Of a stretch of DNA of 64,000 bases, positions 17,074-26,303 are shown one piece after another. Origin of the DNA: an uncultured Paraglaciecola sp. (lineage in GTDB: Bacteria; Pseudomonadota; Gammaproteobacteria; Enterobacterales; Alteromonadaceae); the NCBI RefSeq assembly GCF_937123705.1, contig NZ_CAKZKO010000056.1, positions 62,001 through 126,000 on the forward strand, written 5' to 3'. Made by a program: the position numbers and the translations under genes. The notes under the pieces were generated by a model. It saw nothing but the letters and a program-made list of their open reading frames with translations. It ran no database searches and was not told the origin of the DNA. Each line of letters opens with the position of its first letter. Within the stretch, counting starts at the first letter, position 1.

Positions 17074-19317
17074 CTAACGATTTTCAAGAATAAAGTGCAG
17101 CTCACCACCGGCACTTAGTTGTTGATGCGTAATATGATTCACGGTTAACACTTCGCCATTCAGCAGCACCTGTTTGACAAAACCTTGCTTGTCGCCACTT
17201 TGACTGACTTTAAGAAACTTACCCTTACCCACATTAATGCTGACGTGGTCAAACAATGGGGTACCAAACACATATTCACCGCTGGCCGGATTTACCGGAT
17301 AAAAGCCAAGAGCACTAAATACATACCAAGCCGACATCTGGCCCACATCATCATTGCCGGCCAAGCCATCGGGCCCATTGCGGTACATCGTTTGGCGAAT
17401 TTGGCGAATTTGCTGTTCACCTTTCCACTTTTGCTGGGTAAAGGCATACAAATAAGGAATATGATGGCACGGCTCGTTACCATGGGCGTACTGGCCAATC
17501 AGACCGGAAATATCCGGCGACACATCGCCTTCCATATGCGAGCTGACGCTAAACAATTGATCTAATTTCGATACGAACGGCGACTCACCGCCAAATAGTT
17601 CGATTAGTGCGGGCACATCATGAGGTACAAACCACGAGTATTGCCACGCATTGGCTTCGGTATAATCGGTTACCCGATGATCCACATGGGTCGGGCTAAA
17701 CTCTTTGACCCATTGGCCTTGTGCATCTTTGCCGCGCATAAAGCCGACGGATGTATCGAATAAGGTCTTAAAAGAGTTGGCCCGTTGACTAAAATATGCG
17801 GCGTCGTCGCTTTTGCCTAAGGCCTTGGCCATGCGGGCGATGGCCCAGTCATCGAAAGCATATTCTAAGGTTTTGGACACCGCTTCGAGTTCTAATTCTG
17901 AGGGGATATAACCGTGTTTTTTGTATAAGTCGATACCAAACTGATCTTGCATGGCCGAGGCTTTAATGGCCGCATATAAACGCTCAGGATCCACCTTAGT
18001 CAGCCCTTTAAAATACGCATCGACGAGCACGGGTACCGCATGATAACCAATCATCACATCGGTTTCATTCGACATCAGATCCCAAGTGGGTAATAGTCCC
18101 GTTTCATCATAAAAGGCCAGCATAGACTCGACCATATCATTGATTTTGTCACCATCGCTGATGGTTAACAGCGGGTGCAAGGCACGGAAGGTATCCCACA
18201 GCGAAAATAAGGTGTAACGGTTAAAATCTTGGGTTTGATGAGTCGCGCCATCGGCACCAAAATAGCTGCCGTTTTGGTCATTAAATAATTGAGGCGCTAA
18301 GAATGAATGATACAGGGCGGTGTAGAACACGGTTTTGGCCTCTTCATCGCCATCTTCAACATTAAACTTACTTAACTGCGCCGCCCATTTATTGGCGGCC
18401 GACTGTTTGACTTGCTCAAAATCAAAGCCATTTACTTCTGCCGCTAGATTCTGTTTAGCATTATTGATGCTGGTATAAGACATGCCTAGCTTGGCCACTA
18501 AAGGCTGACCGTCAATATCACCAAAATCTAATACCACTTCACTTTTTTCGGTATTGATCACATCGCCTTTTAGCGCGATGGTTTCATCGAAGGCCTTGCC
18601 TTCTACATAAAACTGATGATTAAAAGGTTGGTTAAATTCCACCACAAAATACACCGGCTGATACTCTGTCCAACCTGTGGAAATCCTGTATCCCTGCACA
18701 GTGCGGTCATCAACCACGCGCATAAAGGTCGCCACCGGCTTATCGTAGTTCTGGGCATAACCTAAGTCGATCAACAGCTTGGCCGATTCCTCGCCGGCAA
18801 AGCTATAACGATGTACGCCAGTGCGCTCGGTCACGCTAAGCTCGGCTGTGACTTTTTCATCTGTAAGCTCCAGCGAGTAATAGCCGGCACGGGCTTGCTC
18901 ATTATCGTGACTGTAAGTAGTCACCACCCTGTTTAATTCATTATCCAGCCGTTGTGTATAGTCTCCGCGAAAGGGCATCACTAAAATATCGAGTAGATCA
19001 CCCACGCCGGTGCCCGATAAATGGGTATGGCTAAAGCCGAATAATTGATTGTCAGAATAGTTGTAGCCTGAGGTCCAGTCCCAGCCTTTAGATGGATTAT
19101 CAGGACTTAGCTGCACCATACCAAAAGGTACTGTGGCGCCCGGAAAGGTATGCCCATGGCCACCGGTACCAATTAAGGGGTCAACATATTGCAACAACGC
19201 CTTGTCTGTGGTTGAAAGGGTATGCGCTGCCGCTACTGTCGTTTGCGCTGGCTGCTGAGAACTGCTGCACGCGGCTAAGAGTATGGGTAGGACTAAGGAA
19301 TAGCCAAGTATTTTCAT
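17074..19317 (-). CDS. GH92 exo-alpha-mannosidase lipoprotein
   Basis: A 747-residue lipoprotein (L-L-A-A-C lipobox at ~13-17) of glycoside hydrolase family 92, Ca2+-dependent inverting exo-alpha-mannosidases. Family motifs are Y-V-D-P-L-I-G-T-G-G-H-G-H-T-F-P-G-A near the N-terminus, S-H-T-H-L-S-G-T-G-V-G-D, F-S-L-W-D-T-F-R-A-L-H-P, T-E-A-N-A-W-Q-Y-S-W-F-V-P-H-D with the likely general acid Glu554, H-G-N-E-P-C-H-H and G-N-D-D-V-G-Q with Asp656/Asp657 as candidate base residues. The H-G-N-E-P-x-H-H segment is the form common among alpha-1,2-mannosidases (inference). It lies between the symporter and glycosylasparaginase genes in the leftward arm. Confidence 0.94.
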   Translation of the reverse strand: MKILGYSLVLPILLAACSSSQQPAQTTVAAAHTLSTTDKALLQYVDPLIGTGGHGHTFPGATVPFGMVQLSPDNPSKGWDWTSGYNYSDNQLFGFSHTHLSGTGVGDLLDILVMPFRGDYTQRLDNELNRVVTTYSHDNEQARAGYYSLELTDEKVTAELSVTERTGVHRYSFAGEESAKLLIDLGYAQNYDKPVATFMRVVDDRTVQGYRISTGWTEYQPVYFVVEFNQPFNHQFYVEGKAFDETIALKGDVINTEKSEVVLDFGDIDGQPLVAKLGMSYTSINNAKQNLAAEVNGFDFEQVKQSAANKWAAQLSKFNVEDGDEEAKTVFYTALYHSFLAPQLFNDQNGSYFGADGATHQTQDFNRYTLFSLWDTFRALHPLLTISDGDKINDMVESMLAFYDETGLLPTWDLMSNETDVMIGYHAVPVLVDAYFKGLTKVDPERLYAAIKASAMQDQFGIDLYKKHGYIPSELELEAVSKTLEYAFDDWAIARMAKALGKSDDAAYFSQRANSFKTLFDTSVGFMRGKDAQGQWVKEFSPTHVDHRVTDYTEANAWQYSWFVPHDVPALIELFGGESPFVSKLDQLFSVSSHMEGDVSPDISGLIGQYAHGNEPCHHIPYLYAFTQQKWKGEQQIRQIRQTMYRNGPDGLAGNDDVGQMSAWYVFSALGFYPVNPASGEYVFGTPLFDHVSINVGKGKFLKVSQSGDKQGFVKQVLLNGEVLTVNHITHQQLSAGGELHFILENR

Positions 19318-19359
19318 TTTTTATATCCGTAATTATTCATGTTGAGCATTTATACAAGC

Positions 19360-21150
19360 CTAATCTTCCAGCTTGTCATACCAATTTTTCTTCAAAATGT
19401 AGGAGGTTAAAAGCATGATGCCGATCCCCGCCAGCATAGGCACAAACTCTTGGATCACCAGATAAATCGGGATCACCACCAAGGAAATTTGCCAAATCAT
19501 GCCAACGCCCACATTCAACATATCGCGGGAAAAGTGACTGTTGGGTTCAAACTCTGGATGCTGTACTTTGACTTTAGCGCGAATAGGCCCCCATACACCC
19601 CAAGGCCTTACATTTTGATAAAAGTCCATCAGCACTTTGTCATCTTCGGCGGGAGTCAATAAGGTGCCGATAATGCTACCGAGCAAACCGGCTAATAATA
19701 AATAAGGGAAAGCAAACAAAGGTTGAATGTCCGGTGCAATCAATGGCAATAACAAAGAAGCCAGCAGCCCCGACAACATGCCCCAGAAATAACCATAAGC
19801 ATTAAAGCGCCACCAGTGCCATTTCAGTAGGTTGGCCGCCGCATAACCGCCAAACAAGGCGCCAAAGATCCACTGCATAATGTCATTAATGCTAGTGATC
19901 ACAAAACCTAGGCCGACACCCACCACCACTAGCAACACTGACACCAGATAACTCATCTTAATATAGGTCTTTTGCGGGGCATTAGGGTTGATATAACGCT
20001 TATACAGATCGTTAACAAAATAGGCCGGTGCCGCGTTCACTGTCGCCGCATAGGTCGACATAAAGGCTGCCAATAGACCGGCAATAAGCAAGCCGGTTAA
20101 ACCTACCGGCATAAAATTTTGAATGGCGTAAGGTAATATTTGTTCGAAATCAAATGCCTGGCCACTCGCTTGGATTTTAGGGCCCATATACACTAAGGCC
20201 AAAACGGTTAAGCCGGCCACCAACATAAAGCGTGGGAAAAACATCACCAGTGATACTATGCCACTCATCTTGGCCGCTTCTTTGGCATTGCGAGTGGCGA
20301 GAATACGCTGCATATCGTAGTTTGGCACCGGCCCGGCCATGCTAAACAGCACGCCCTTAAACAGCATCATCATAAAAAACAGGCCAAACAACGAGAAATC
20401 ATCTTGCTGCATTTTAAGGTTAACCGAGTCGATAACACCGCTCCAGTTCAAATCTAATTCCCAGCCAAACCACAATGACTTCCAACCTTGTGGGATCACC
20501 GCATTCAGCGCCTCGGGACTGACCATATTGATTGCAATGATACCCACCGCCAAAGAGGCAATGGCCATAATCACAAACTGCAACAACTCGGTAAAGACCA
20601 CACTGAACATGCCACCTTTAACAACATATAAAGTTGTAATAGCAAAAATCACTATGGCGTAAGTATCGGCTGAGAATTCCCAAGGGAAGAAGATCACCGC
20701 AAATTTGCCAATACCTTTAAACGCATAGGCAATAAACCCAATGGCGCTAACCAAGGCGAATATCACCACTATCATGTGTGACAACTCAGCGCCGCGGCCA
20801 GTGCCGAAACGAGTTTTAAGCCACTCGGCACCGGTAAGCACATTAGATCGGCGCAACCAAGCCGACAGATAAATCATCAAAAACACTTGGTTGAATATGG
20901 GCCAGATCCACGGTAGCCAGGCGCTTTTTAATCCATAGACGAATAACATCGACACCAGCCACATGGTGCCGGTGATATCGAACATGCCCGAGGCATTAGA
21001 CACGCCCAAGGCCCACCATGGAATTTTTTTACCGCCCAAAAAATAGGAATTTAAGTCTTTGGAAGCCTGCTTTGAAAGGTAAAACCCTATGCCGATAGTG
21101 GCCACCAAATAGATGGCAATAATGGCAATATCAATATGCGCTAATGTCAT
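19360..21150 (-). CDS. Sodium:solute symporter (SSS family), probable sugar transporter
   Basis: A ~596-residue inner-membrane Na+ symporter of the SSS family with about 13 hydrophobic segments. The first cytosolic loop has S-K-Q-A-S-K-D-L-N-S-Y-F-L-G-G-K-K-I-P-W-W, and the following helix G-V-S-N-A-S-G-M-F-D-I-T-G-T-M-W matches sugar-type SSS members. The central Y-V-V-K-G-G-M-F-S-V-V-F-T-E-L-L-Q-F segment is also typical. The ATG at 21150 (with AAGG upstream) is preferred to a GTG two codons earlier. It is placed between a cytoplasmic GH2 and a GH92, so the most likely cargo is mannose, GlcNAc or the disaccharide Man-beta-GlcNAc; substrate is inferred from context only. Confidence 0.85.
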   Translation of the reverse strand: MTLAHIDIAIIAIYLVATIGIGFYLSKQASKDLNSYFLGGKKIPWWALGVSNASGMFDITGTMWLVSMLFVYGLKSAWLPWIWPIFNQVFLMIYLSAWLRRSNVLTGAEWLKTRFGTGRGAELSHMIVVIFALVSAIGFIAYAFKGIGKFAVIFFPWEFSADTYAIVIFAITTLYVVKGGMFSVVFTELLQFVIMAIASLAVGIIAINMVSPEALNAVIPQGWKSLWFGWELDLNWSGVIDSVNLKMQQDDFSLFGLFFMMMLFKGVLFSMAGPVPNYDMQRILATRNAKEAAKMSGIVSLVMFFPRFMLVAGLTVLALVYMGPKIQASGQAFDFEQILPYAIQNFMPVGLTGLLIAGLLAAFMSTYAATVNAAPAYFVNDLYKRYINPNAPQKTYIKMSYLVSVLLVVVGVGLGFVITSINDIMQWIFGALFGGYAAANLLKWHWWRFNAYGYFWGMLSGLLASLLLPLIAPDIQPLFAFPYLLLAGLLGSIIGTLLTPAEDDKVLMDFYQNVRPWGVWGPIRAKVKVQHPEFEPNSHFSRDMLNVGVGMIWQISLVVIPIYLVIQEFVPMLAGIGIMLLTSYILKKNWYDKLED

Positions 21151-21171
21151 TCTCACACCTTTATTAGTATT

Positions 21172-23730
21172 TTAGTAGGTGTCCACAATGGACATCTGAG
21201 TGAGTTTTTGTCGAAGCGTATCTTCGGTCAATTCAACCCCAACTGGCAATGGCATCGAAATCGTTTTATCAGTCATTGGCAGCAAATCGAAGAAATTATC
21301 GCTGAAATTTCCGACAACGCCTTCAATCGACAAATATAACTGCCTAACCAACGTATCGCTGCTTAGTTTCAGTTCAATTTTGCCTGCCAGGATCCGGCTA
21401 GCGATAGCAATCTTGGCCGGTTTAAGTTTAAGTGCCTTGGTCTGATCAAAATAATGTAAGGCTTGGCTCAGCAACGCTGCATCTTTACTTCTTAGGTTGG
21501 CCACCAGTACCACTTGCTGCTGATCATATTGCTGTAATAAATCATTTATCTTCAAATGAGACAAAAGCATGCAGCTATTTGGCACAGATCCCACGGACAT
21601 TGTATCGCCCCATAAAATATCGCCAGCAAAGTTAATTAATTTTAATTCTAAGTCCAACTCATCTGCGCTAGGTGCATCACTCACCAAACTCACAATAAGA
21701 TCCTGCTGTTTTTGTTCGATAAACACGGCCTTATGCTCGAATGAACGCTTGGCCTGATAATGCATAGCTTTCCAGCGGCCAAAATAGTCGATACTTGACC
21801 ATGACGCCACCGGCCAGCAATCATTAAATTGCCAGTACAAGGTGCCCATACAAAATGGCATGGCCAATCTATGGGATTCAAAGGCAATTTTCATGCCTTG
21901 TGCCTGCACGACTTGGCTCATATACAAGAAGCTCTCGAAGTCTTTGGGCTGGCGATATTCTTGCAACATATACTGCTTAATCAGTTGATTGCCGCGACCA
22001 TGTTTTTGATGAACGCCCATAACATCGGATTCAATATGCCAATCCTGCTCAACCGAATATTGTTTCACTGACTCCATGATGGGGAAAGACTGAAAGCCAT
22101 ATTCGCTCATAAAGCGCGGCACCCTATGCCTAAACTCTTCGAAGGGCTCCTCACCATGCCACACCCCCCAATAATGGTTATCACCGCGTTTATCGTCTTG
22201 CGGATCCTCCCAGAAACCAATAGGTGAAGAGGGGAAATAGAAACGATCAGGATCGTAGGTTGCTACCATGCTTGGCAATAGTGTATTAAACAGTTCTGCA
22301 TAGTCTTGCTTTAATCTTTCATACAATTCATCGGAATAAGCAAACTTCTCTGGCCATTGCCAATCTTGAATGCCCATTTCAACCTCATTATTGCCACACC
22401 AAAGGGCAATACAGGGATGATTACGCAGGCGTTTAATATTATATTTTGCCTCGGCTTGCACGTCTTGTAAAAAGCTCTCATCGGCGGGATACAAAGTGCA
22501 GGCAAACATAAAATCTTGCCAGATTAATATGCCATATTCATCGGCTAAGCGATAAAATTCATCGCTTTCATACACACCACCGCCCCATACTCGTAACATA
22601 TTCATATTAGCGGCGACGGCATCTTCGAAGATCTGGCGATATTTATTATTATCGACTCGATTTAAAAAACTATCGGAAGGGATATAATTGGCGCCCTTCA
22701 TAAATACAGGGTGGCCATTGACCTTAATATAAAAGCATTCACCCTCTTCATCGGGCTGATTAACCACTTCTATGCTTCTTAAGCCAATTTCTAACTCAGC
22801 TTGATCCCGTTGAACATTGTCAGTTATTAAGGTCACAGAAAATTGATATAAAAAAGCCTGACCTAGGCCATTAGGCCACCAGCGTTGTGGATTATCGATA
22901 TCTATTGCTACCTGAATTCTGTTGCTCGCCGTTTGAAAATAGCTAACAACATTTAACTCGGGAAGCTGTGCACACTGGATAGATAAACGGCTATTAGATT
23001 CACTGGCCTGATTAAGTTTCACATTTAATATCAGTTTGGCTTGATTATCATTCAACTCCAGTTGCTGATAGGCCACATCTTGAATACGGCAATCAGCGCT
23101 GGCCTGTATATAGATATCGCGCCAGATGCCACTAGTGACAAAACGCGGGCCCCAATCCCAACCATAGTGATAAGGTGCCTTGCGGGTATATACACTAAGC
23201 CTTTCCTCGGACTTGTCATTCTCAGCTGGATAGGTAAAACCATTGGCCAGATATTGTGAATACACTTCTTTGATGGGCGATCTAAATCTAACTAACAACT
23301 GATTATTACCGGCCTTGAGCTGTTGTTTACAATCCACCCTATGACCAACGAACATATTGCTGCTGGATAAAATCACATTGTCGTTGAGCATGACATCGCA
23401 ATAGGTATCTAAACCATCCATGATTAAATCAACTTGTGGCTGCCCAATTAATTCGGCTTCCACATTAAATTCAAGTTTATATTCCCAGTCTTGCTGCTCA
23501 ATCCACTGGAGGTTATTTTCTTCGCAGCGGTAAAAGGGGTCAGCAATCAACTCATTGGCCAGTAAATCGGTAAAATTACAGCCAGGAACAGTGGCTGGCA
23601 GCCACTCCTGAGTGCCCACCTGCCGAAACTGCCATTTGCCATTTAGGCTTTGGCGGCTCGGCTCGGCCGCTTTATCTGTTCGAGTATTCAACATCATTTT
23701 TCCATTCGTTGAAGCCAAATTATTGTCCAT
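21172..23730 (-). CDS. GH2 beta-mannosidase, cytoplasmic
   Basis: An 852-residue GH2 enzyme with no signal peptide, expected to remove the single beta-linked mannose of the N-glycan core (Man-beta-1,4-GlcNAc) inside the cell. The order is sugar-binding jelly roll, Ig-like domain, TIM barrel and C-terminal Ig-like domains. G-W-D-W-G-P-R at ~190-196 and W-G-G-G-V-Y-E-S-D at ~382-390 are diagnostic of beta-mannosidases rather than beta-galactosidases. The acid/base is Glu449 (C-G-N-N-E) and the nucleophile Glu543 (M-S-E-Y-G-F-Q-S). Its first 11 bases overlap the end of the cutC-like gene. The cytoplasmic location implies import of the disaccharide made by GH85 plus GH92. Confidence 0.93.
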   Translation of the reverse strand: MDNNLASTNGKMMLNTRTDKAAEPSRQSLNGKWQFRQVGTQEWLPATVPGCNFTDLLANELIADPFYRCEENNLQWIEQQDWEYKLEFNVEAELIGQPQVDLIMDGLDTYCDVMLNDNVILSSSNMFVGHRVDCKQQLKAGNNQLLVRFRSPIKEVYSQYLANGFTYPAENDKSEERLSVYTRKAPYHYGWDWGPRFVTSGIWRDIYIQASADCRIQDVAYQQLELNDNQAKLILNVKLNQASESNSRLSIQCAQLPELNVVSYFQTASNRIQVAIDIDNPQRWWPNGLGQAFLYQFSVTLITDNVQRDQAELEIGLRSIEVVNQPDEEGECFYIKVNGHPVFMKGANYIPSDSFLNRVDNNKYRQIFEDAVAANMNMLRVWGGGVYESDEFYRLADEYGILIWQDFMFACTLYPADESFLQDVQAEAKYNIKRLRNHPCIALWCGNNEVEMGIQDWQWPEKFAYSDELYERLKQDYAELFNTLLPSMVATYDPDRFYFPSSPIGFWEDPQDDKRGDNHYWGVWHGEEPFEEFRHRVPRFMSEYGFQSFPIMESVKQYSVEQDWHIESDVMGVHQKHGRGNQLIKQYMLQEYRQPKDFESFLYMSQVVQAQGMKIAFESHRLAMPFCMGTLYWQFNDCWPVASWSSIDYFGRWKAMHYQAKRSFEHKAVFIEQKQQDLIVSLVSDAPSADELDLELKLINFAGDILWGDTMSVGSVPNSCMLLSHLKINDLLQQYDQQQVVLVANLRSKDAALLSQALHYFDQTKALKLKPAKIAIASRILAGKIELKLSSDTLVRQLYLSIEGVVGNFSDNFFDLLPMTDKTISMPLPVGVELTEDTLRQKLTQMSIVDTY

Positions 23731-24442
23731 ATACCAACGCCTTCAACTTCATTAAATCGGTTAATTGACCTGTGTGCACCCCGGAGAAAGCGTGCAAAGA
23801 GATGTTGTTGTGCTGCCCATTGACCGCTTCCAGTAGTAAGTCCGCGTTATGATGGGAGACATTACCCGCAATCACAACTTCGAGTTGATTGTTTGCCTTT
23901 TCAACCACTTGCACTAATTCTGGTAAACCTTTGTCAGCACCAAGGTTACTGAGCCAAGGCGTGCCACTGGTTAGCACCCGACCGATACCGAGATCGACCA
24001 ATTGCTGTATGGCATCGCCACGAGAACTCAACATATCGATGGCACGGTGGAAGGTCATAGACATCCCAACACGCTGACAAATAGCCAAAACCTGCGCCGT
24101 TGCATCAAGATCGATATGTGAGCCAGATAGGTCTAGCGCACCAAAAACAATGCCATTAGCCCCCGCCTCGGCTATAAAATCAATCTGTTGTTGCATTTGT
24201 TCTAATTCGACGGCGCTATAGTGAAAGTCTCGATTATGAGGTCTTAGCATCACCATCACATCCAGCTTGTTAGCCGCCGTTTTACAGGCCAACTGAACCG
24301 CTTCGATACTTGGGGTTAATCCGCCCAAATGCATCTCACTGCATAGCTCTATCCGCTGGGCGCCACCTTGGATGGCAACCTGCACATTATCGGCTAGCAA
24401 GTGCAGATCATCGGTGGACATACAGACTTCAACAGGGCGCAT
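23720..24442 (-). CDS. CutC family protein
   Basis: A 240-residue TIM-barrel protein of the CutC family, historically linked to copper homeostasis but of uncertain biochemical activity. Recognisable segments are V-E-V-C near the N-terminus, G-A-Q-R-I-E-L-C-S-E-M-H-L-G-G-L-T-P-S (about 31-50), M-L-R-P-H-N-R-D-F-H-Y-S (about 85-96), G-A-N-G-I-V-F-G-A-L (about 113-123) and the T-F-H-R-A-I-D-M segment. It is embedded in the operon: its ATG overlaps the GH85 stop and its 3' end overlaps the GH2 start by 11 bases. That tight coupling between two core-processing enzymes argues for a role in sugar metabolism here rather than copper handling, but no reaction can be assigned. Confidence 0.88.
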   Translation of the reverse strand: MRPVEVCMSTDDLHLLADNVQVAIQGGAQRIELCSEMHLGGLTPSIEAVQLACKTAANKLDVMVMLRPHNRDFHYSAVELEQMQQQIDFIAEAGANGIVFGALDLSGSHIDLDATAQVLAICQRVGMSMTFHRAIDMLSSRGDAIQQLVDLGIGRVLTSGTPWLSNLGADKGLPELVQVVEKANNQLEVVIAGNVSHHNADLLLEAVNGQHNNISLHAFSGVHTGQLTDLMKLKALVYGQ

Positions 24443-26184
24443 CAGTGTATTCCTATCAAGCCAATATGACTGGTTGACTGGGCAACATCAGTTTGGGCCA
24501 GTTTCAGCCCGATCCTTATGACTTGTTGACCGGCCAATTTTTCTAAGCTTTGAGAAAATTTCTGCCATTGCTTAGGCTGGCTGGGAATATCGAATTTGAA
24601 CTCTTGCCCACTCTTAGTCTGCATCCACAAGCTTAATACGCCATCGGGCAAGTCGGTTTGGGTTACTAAGGTTAATTGGCTTTGCGGGCGAATCTCGAAA
24701 TGGGTCTGGTACAGTGGAATAATTGCATTCCCAGCGCGTAAATCGGCTTCTATGGCTAATGAGCTGCCGCCGTTATAGGCTTGGTTAAAATTGTAATACA
24801 CTGAGACTTTATCGTTTCCTTCCACTGCAAATTGCCAGGTGGGCAATATGTCCTGCTCAGCCATGTTATGCCATTCACCATCCTCAACTTGGCCTTTTTC
24901 GGCACGCATTAACCCGTGGCCGGTATTGAAATGGGTCAGGAAGGGTAAGCTGGTTAGACTCGACTTCGCTGGCACATAGCGCCCTAGACCTGGCCAATTG
25001 GCATCATCAATAGCAAGGTTTAAGTCATCACCGGCAAAAAAACGGGTTTCGGCCGCATAAAATCTACGATGATCATTCTTGTCGGTTCTATAACCACTGA
25101 GGATTGGCAATTTATCATTACCATCAAAATTAAAGTTTACATTATTTGCAAATAGCGCAATCGAGCTAAGCGCTTTGTCCCCTTGCCCCGGAAAAATATC
25201 GGTTAGCCAATCGGTTTCAACAAACATACTTTGGGCTTTACGCTCTGGCCATAAATCTATTCCAGAATAAACCTCGTAGGGTGAACGCTGCAATGAAGTA
25301 GCTTTATGATTGGTGGCTTTGAGCATTTCTTCATCCCACCAATAATTTAAAAAGATAGCGTCAGAAACACGGCCTTTGGCCCCAATCCCTTGCTGAAATA
25401 GCACTTGATTCTTATCATTTAACGCATTTTGCCATTTGACCCGACCATCCATAATCATGGAGTCGTACCAATGGATCTCCATTTCGGGCGGGGCAAGACT
25501 GGTCAGGTAAGCCATAAAAACTTGCATCTCAGCAGCCAGCTTCGCCGCTCGGTCATAATCACGAGCAAAAAAACGCAGCTCATTGTTTTCGTCTTTTACT
25601 CTGGTTAAATCGGTTTCTTGATTCATTAACCAGCCATCAAAACCATAAAATTCAGCGATGTCGACTAGCTTATGGGCAGCAGGAAATCCACCGGATTTAT
25701 CCCGTTGTAGCAGTTGCGCCACAGTATCGGCACTACCACCAAAACGAGCAATGCCCAAAAATACCGAGCCAATGACTTTGACCCCGTTTTTATGGGCAGC
25801 CTCTACCCAAGGCCGTGCGGGAATATTTATGGTTTGGGTGGCCGTGCCAGCGAACCAATTGAGCACATCGATTTGTGACCAATGGGTAAAATTATATAAA
25901 TTAAATTTTTGTTGTGGTTCAAGATAATTGGCAAAATTATTCATGCCATCGGGGGCTATTAACACTTTAACCTTGCTGTCTTTATTGCCTTGTAGAGGAG
26001 CGACGAATCGAGAAGCCAGTGGTTGAGTAGACACATTGCGTTTGTCAGCAAGTTTTGACTGAGGTGACCACTGTTGTAATTGATCTAAGGTTAAGGAAAA
26101 AGGCACCTGATCTTGGTTAATCTCGGCTTGGCCAGAGGCACAGGTTAACGCCAGTAAGCTCAAGACATACAAGGATAGTTTCAT
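24442..26184 (-). CDS. GH85 endo-beta-N-acetylglucosaminidase
   Basis: A 580-residue secreted enzyme of family GH85 (Endo-A/Endo-D type), which cuts between the two core GlcNAc residues of N-glycans by substrate-assisted catalysis. After the signal peptide (ends S-G-Q-A), the barrel begins at Y-N-F-T-H-W-S-Q-I-D; V-I-G-S-V-F-L-G follows, and G-F-D-G-W-L-M-N-Q-E-T-D holds the catalytic pair Asn188/Glu190. Further on are M-E-I-H-W-Y-D-S-M and the F-L-N-Y-W-W segment. I start at the ATG at 26184; an upstream GTG adds five residues. The C-terminal ~150 residues look like a beta-sandwich. It leaves one GlcNAc on protein, which is what the glycosylasparaginase in this operon needs after proteolysis. 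Confidence 0.92.
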   Translation of the reverse strand: MKLSLYVLSLLALTCASGQAEINQDQVPFSLTLDQLQQWSPQSKLADKRNVSTQPLASRFVAPLQGNKDSKVKVLIAPDGMNNFANYLEPQQKFNLYNFTHWSQIDVLNWFAGTATQTINIPARPWVEAAHKNGVKVIGSVFLGIARFGGSADTVAQLLQRDKSGGFPAAHKLVDIAEFYGFDGWLMNQETDLTRVKDENNELRFFARDYDRAAKLAAEMQVFMAYLTSLAPPEMEIHWYDSMIMDGRVKWQNALNDKNQVLFQQGIGAKGRVSDAIFLNYWWDEEMLKATNHKATSLQRSPYEVYSGIDLWPERKAQSMFVETDWLTDIFPGQGDKALSSIALFANNVNFNFDGNDKLPILSGYRTDKNDHRRFYAAETRFFAGDDLNLAIDDANWPGLGRYVPAKSSLTSLPFLTHFNTGHGLMRAEKGQVEDGEWHNMAEQDILPTWQFAVEGNDKVSVYYNFNQAYNGGSSLAIEADLRAGNAIIPLYQTHFEIRPQSQLTLVTQTDLPDGVLSLWMQTKSGQEFKFDIPSQPKQWQKFSQSLEKLAGQQVIRIGLKLAQTDVAQSTSHIGLIGIH

Positions 26185-26248
26185 AAAGTTGAATTCCACA
26201 AAGCAATCATCCGAGAAACGGATGAAGACCTAAAATACGATAATAACT

Positions 26249-26278
26249 CTCGCTGCACCTTATTCGTGGCGCAACGAG
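26249..26278 (-). promoter_or_regulatory. Intercistronic imperfect hairpin between binding lipoprotein and GH85 genes
   Basis: An imperfect inverted repeat (CTCG...CGAG ends, with a CAC/GTG inner stem and one bulge) lies in the 119-base gap between the lipoprotein stop and the GH85 start. It has no T-run. It could limit read-through or protect the upstream mRNA, giving more receptor and binding protein than enzymes. Confidence 0.3.
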
Positions 26279-26303
26279 ATATTACTTATATGCTTATTAA
26301 AAC

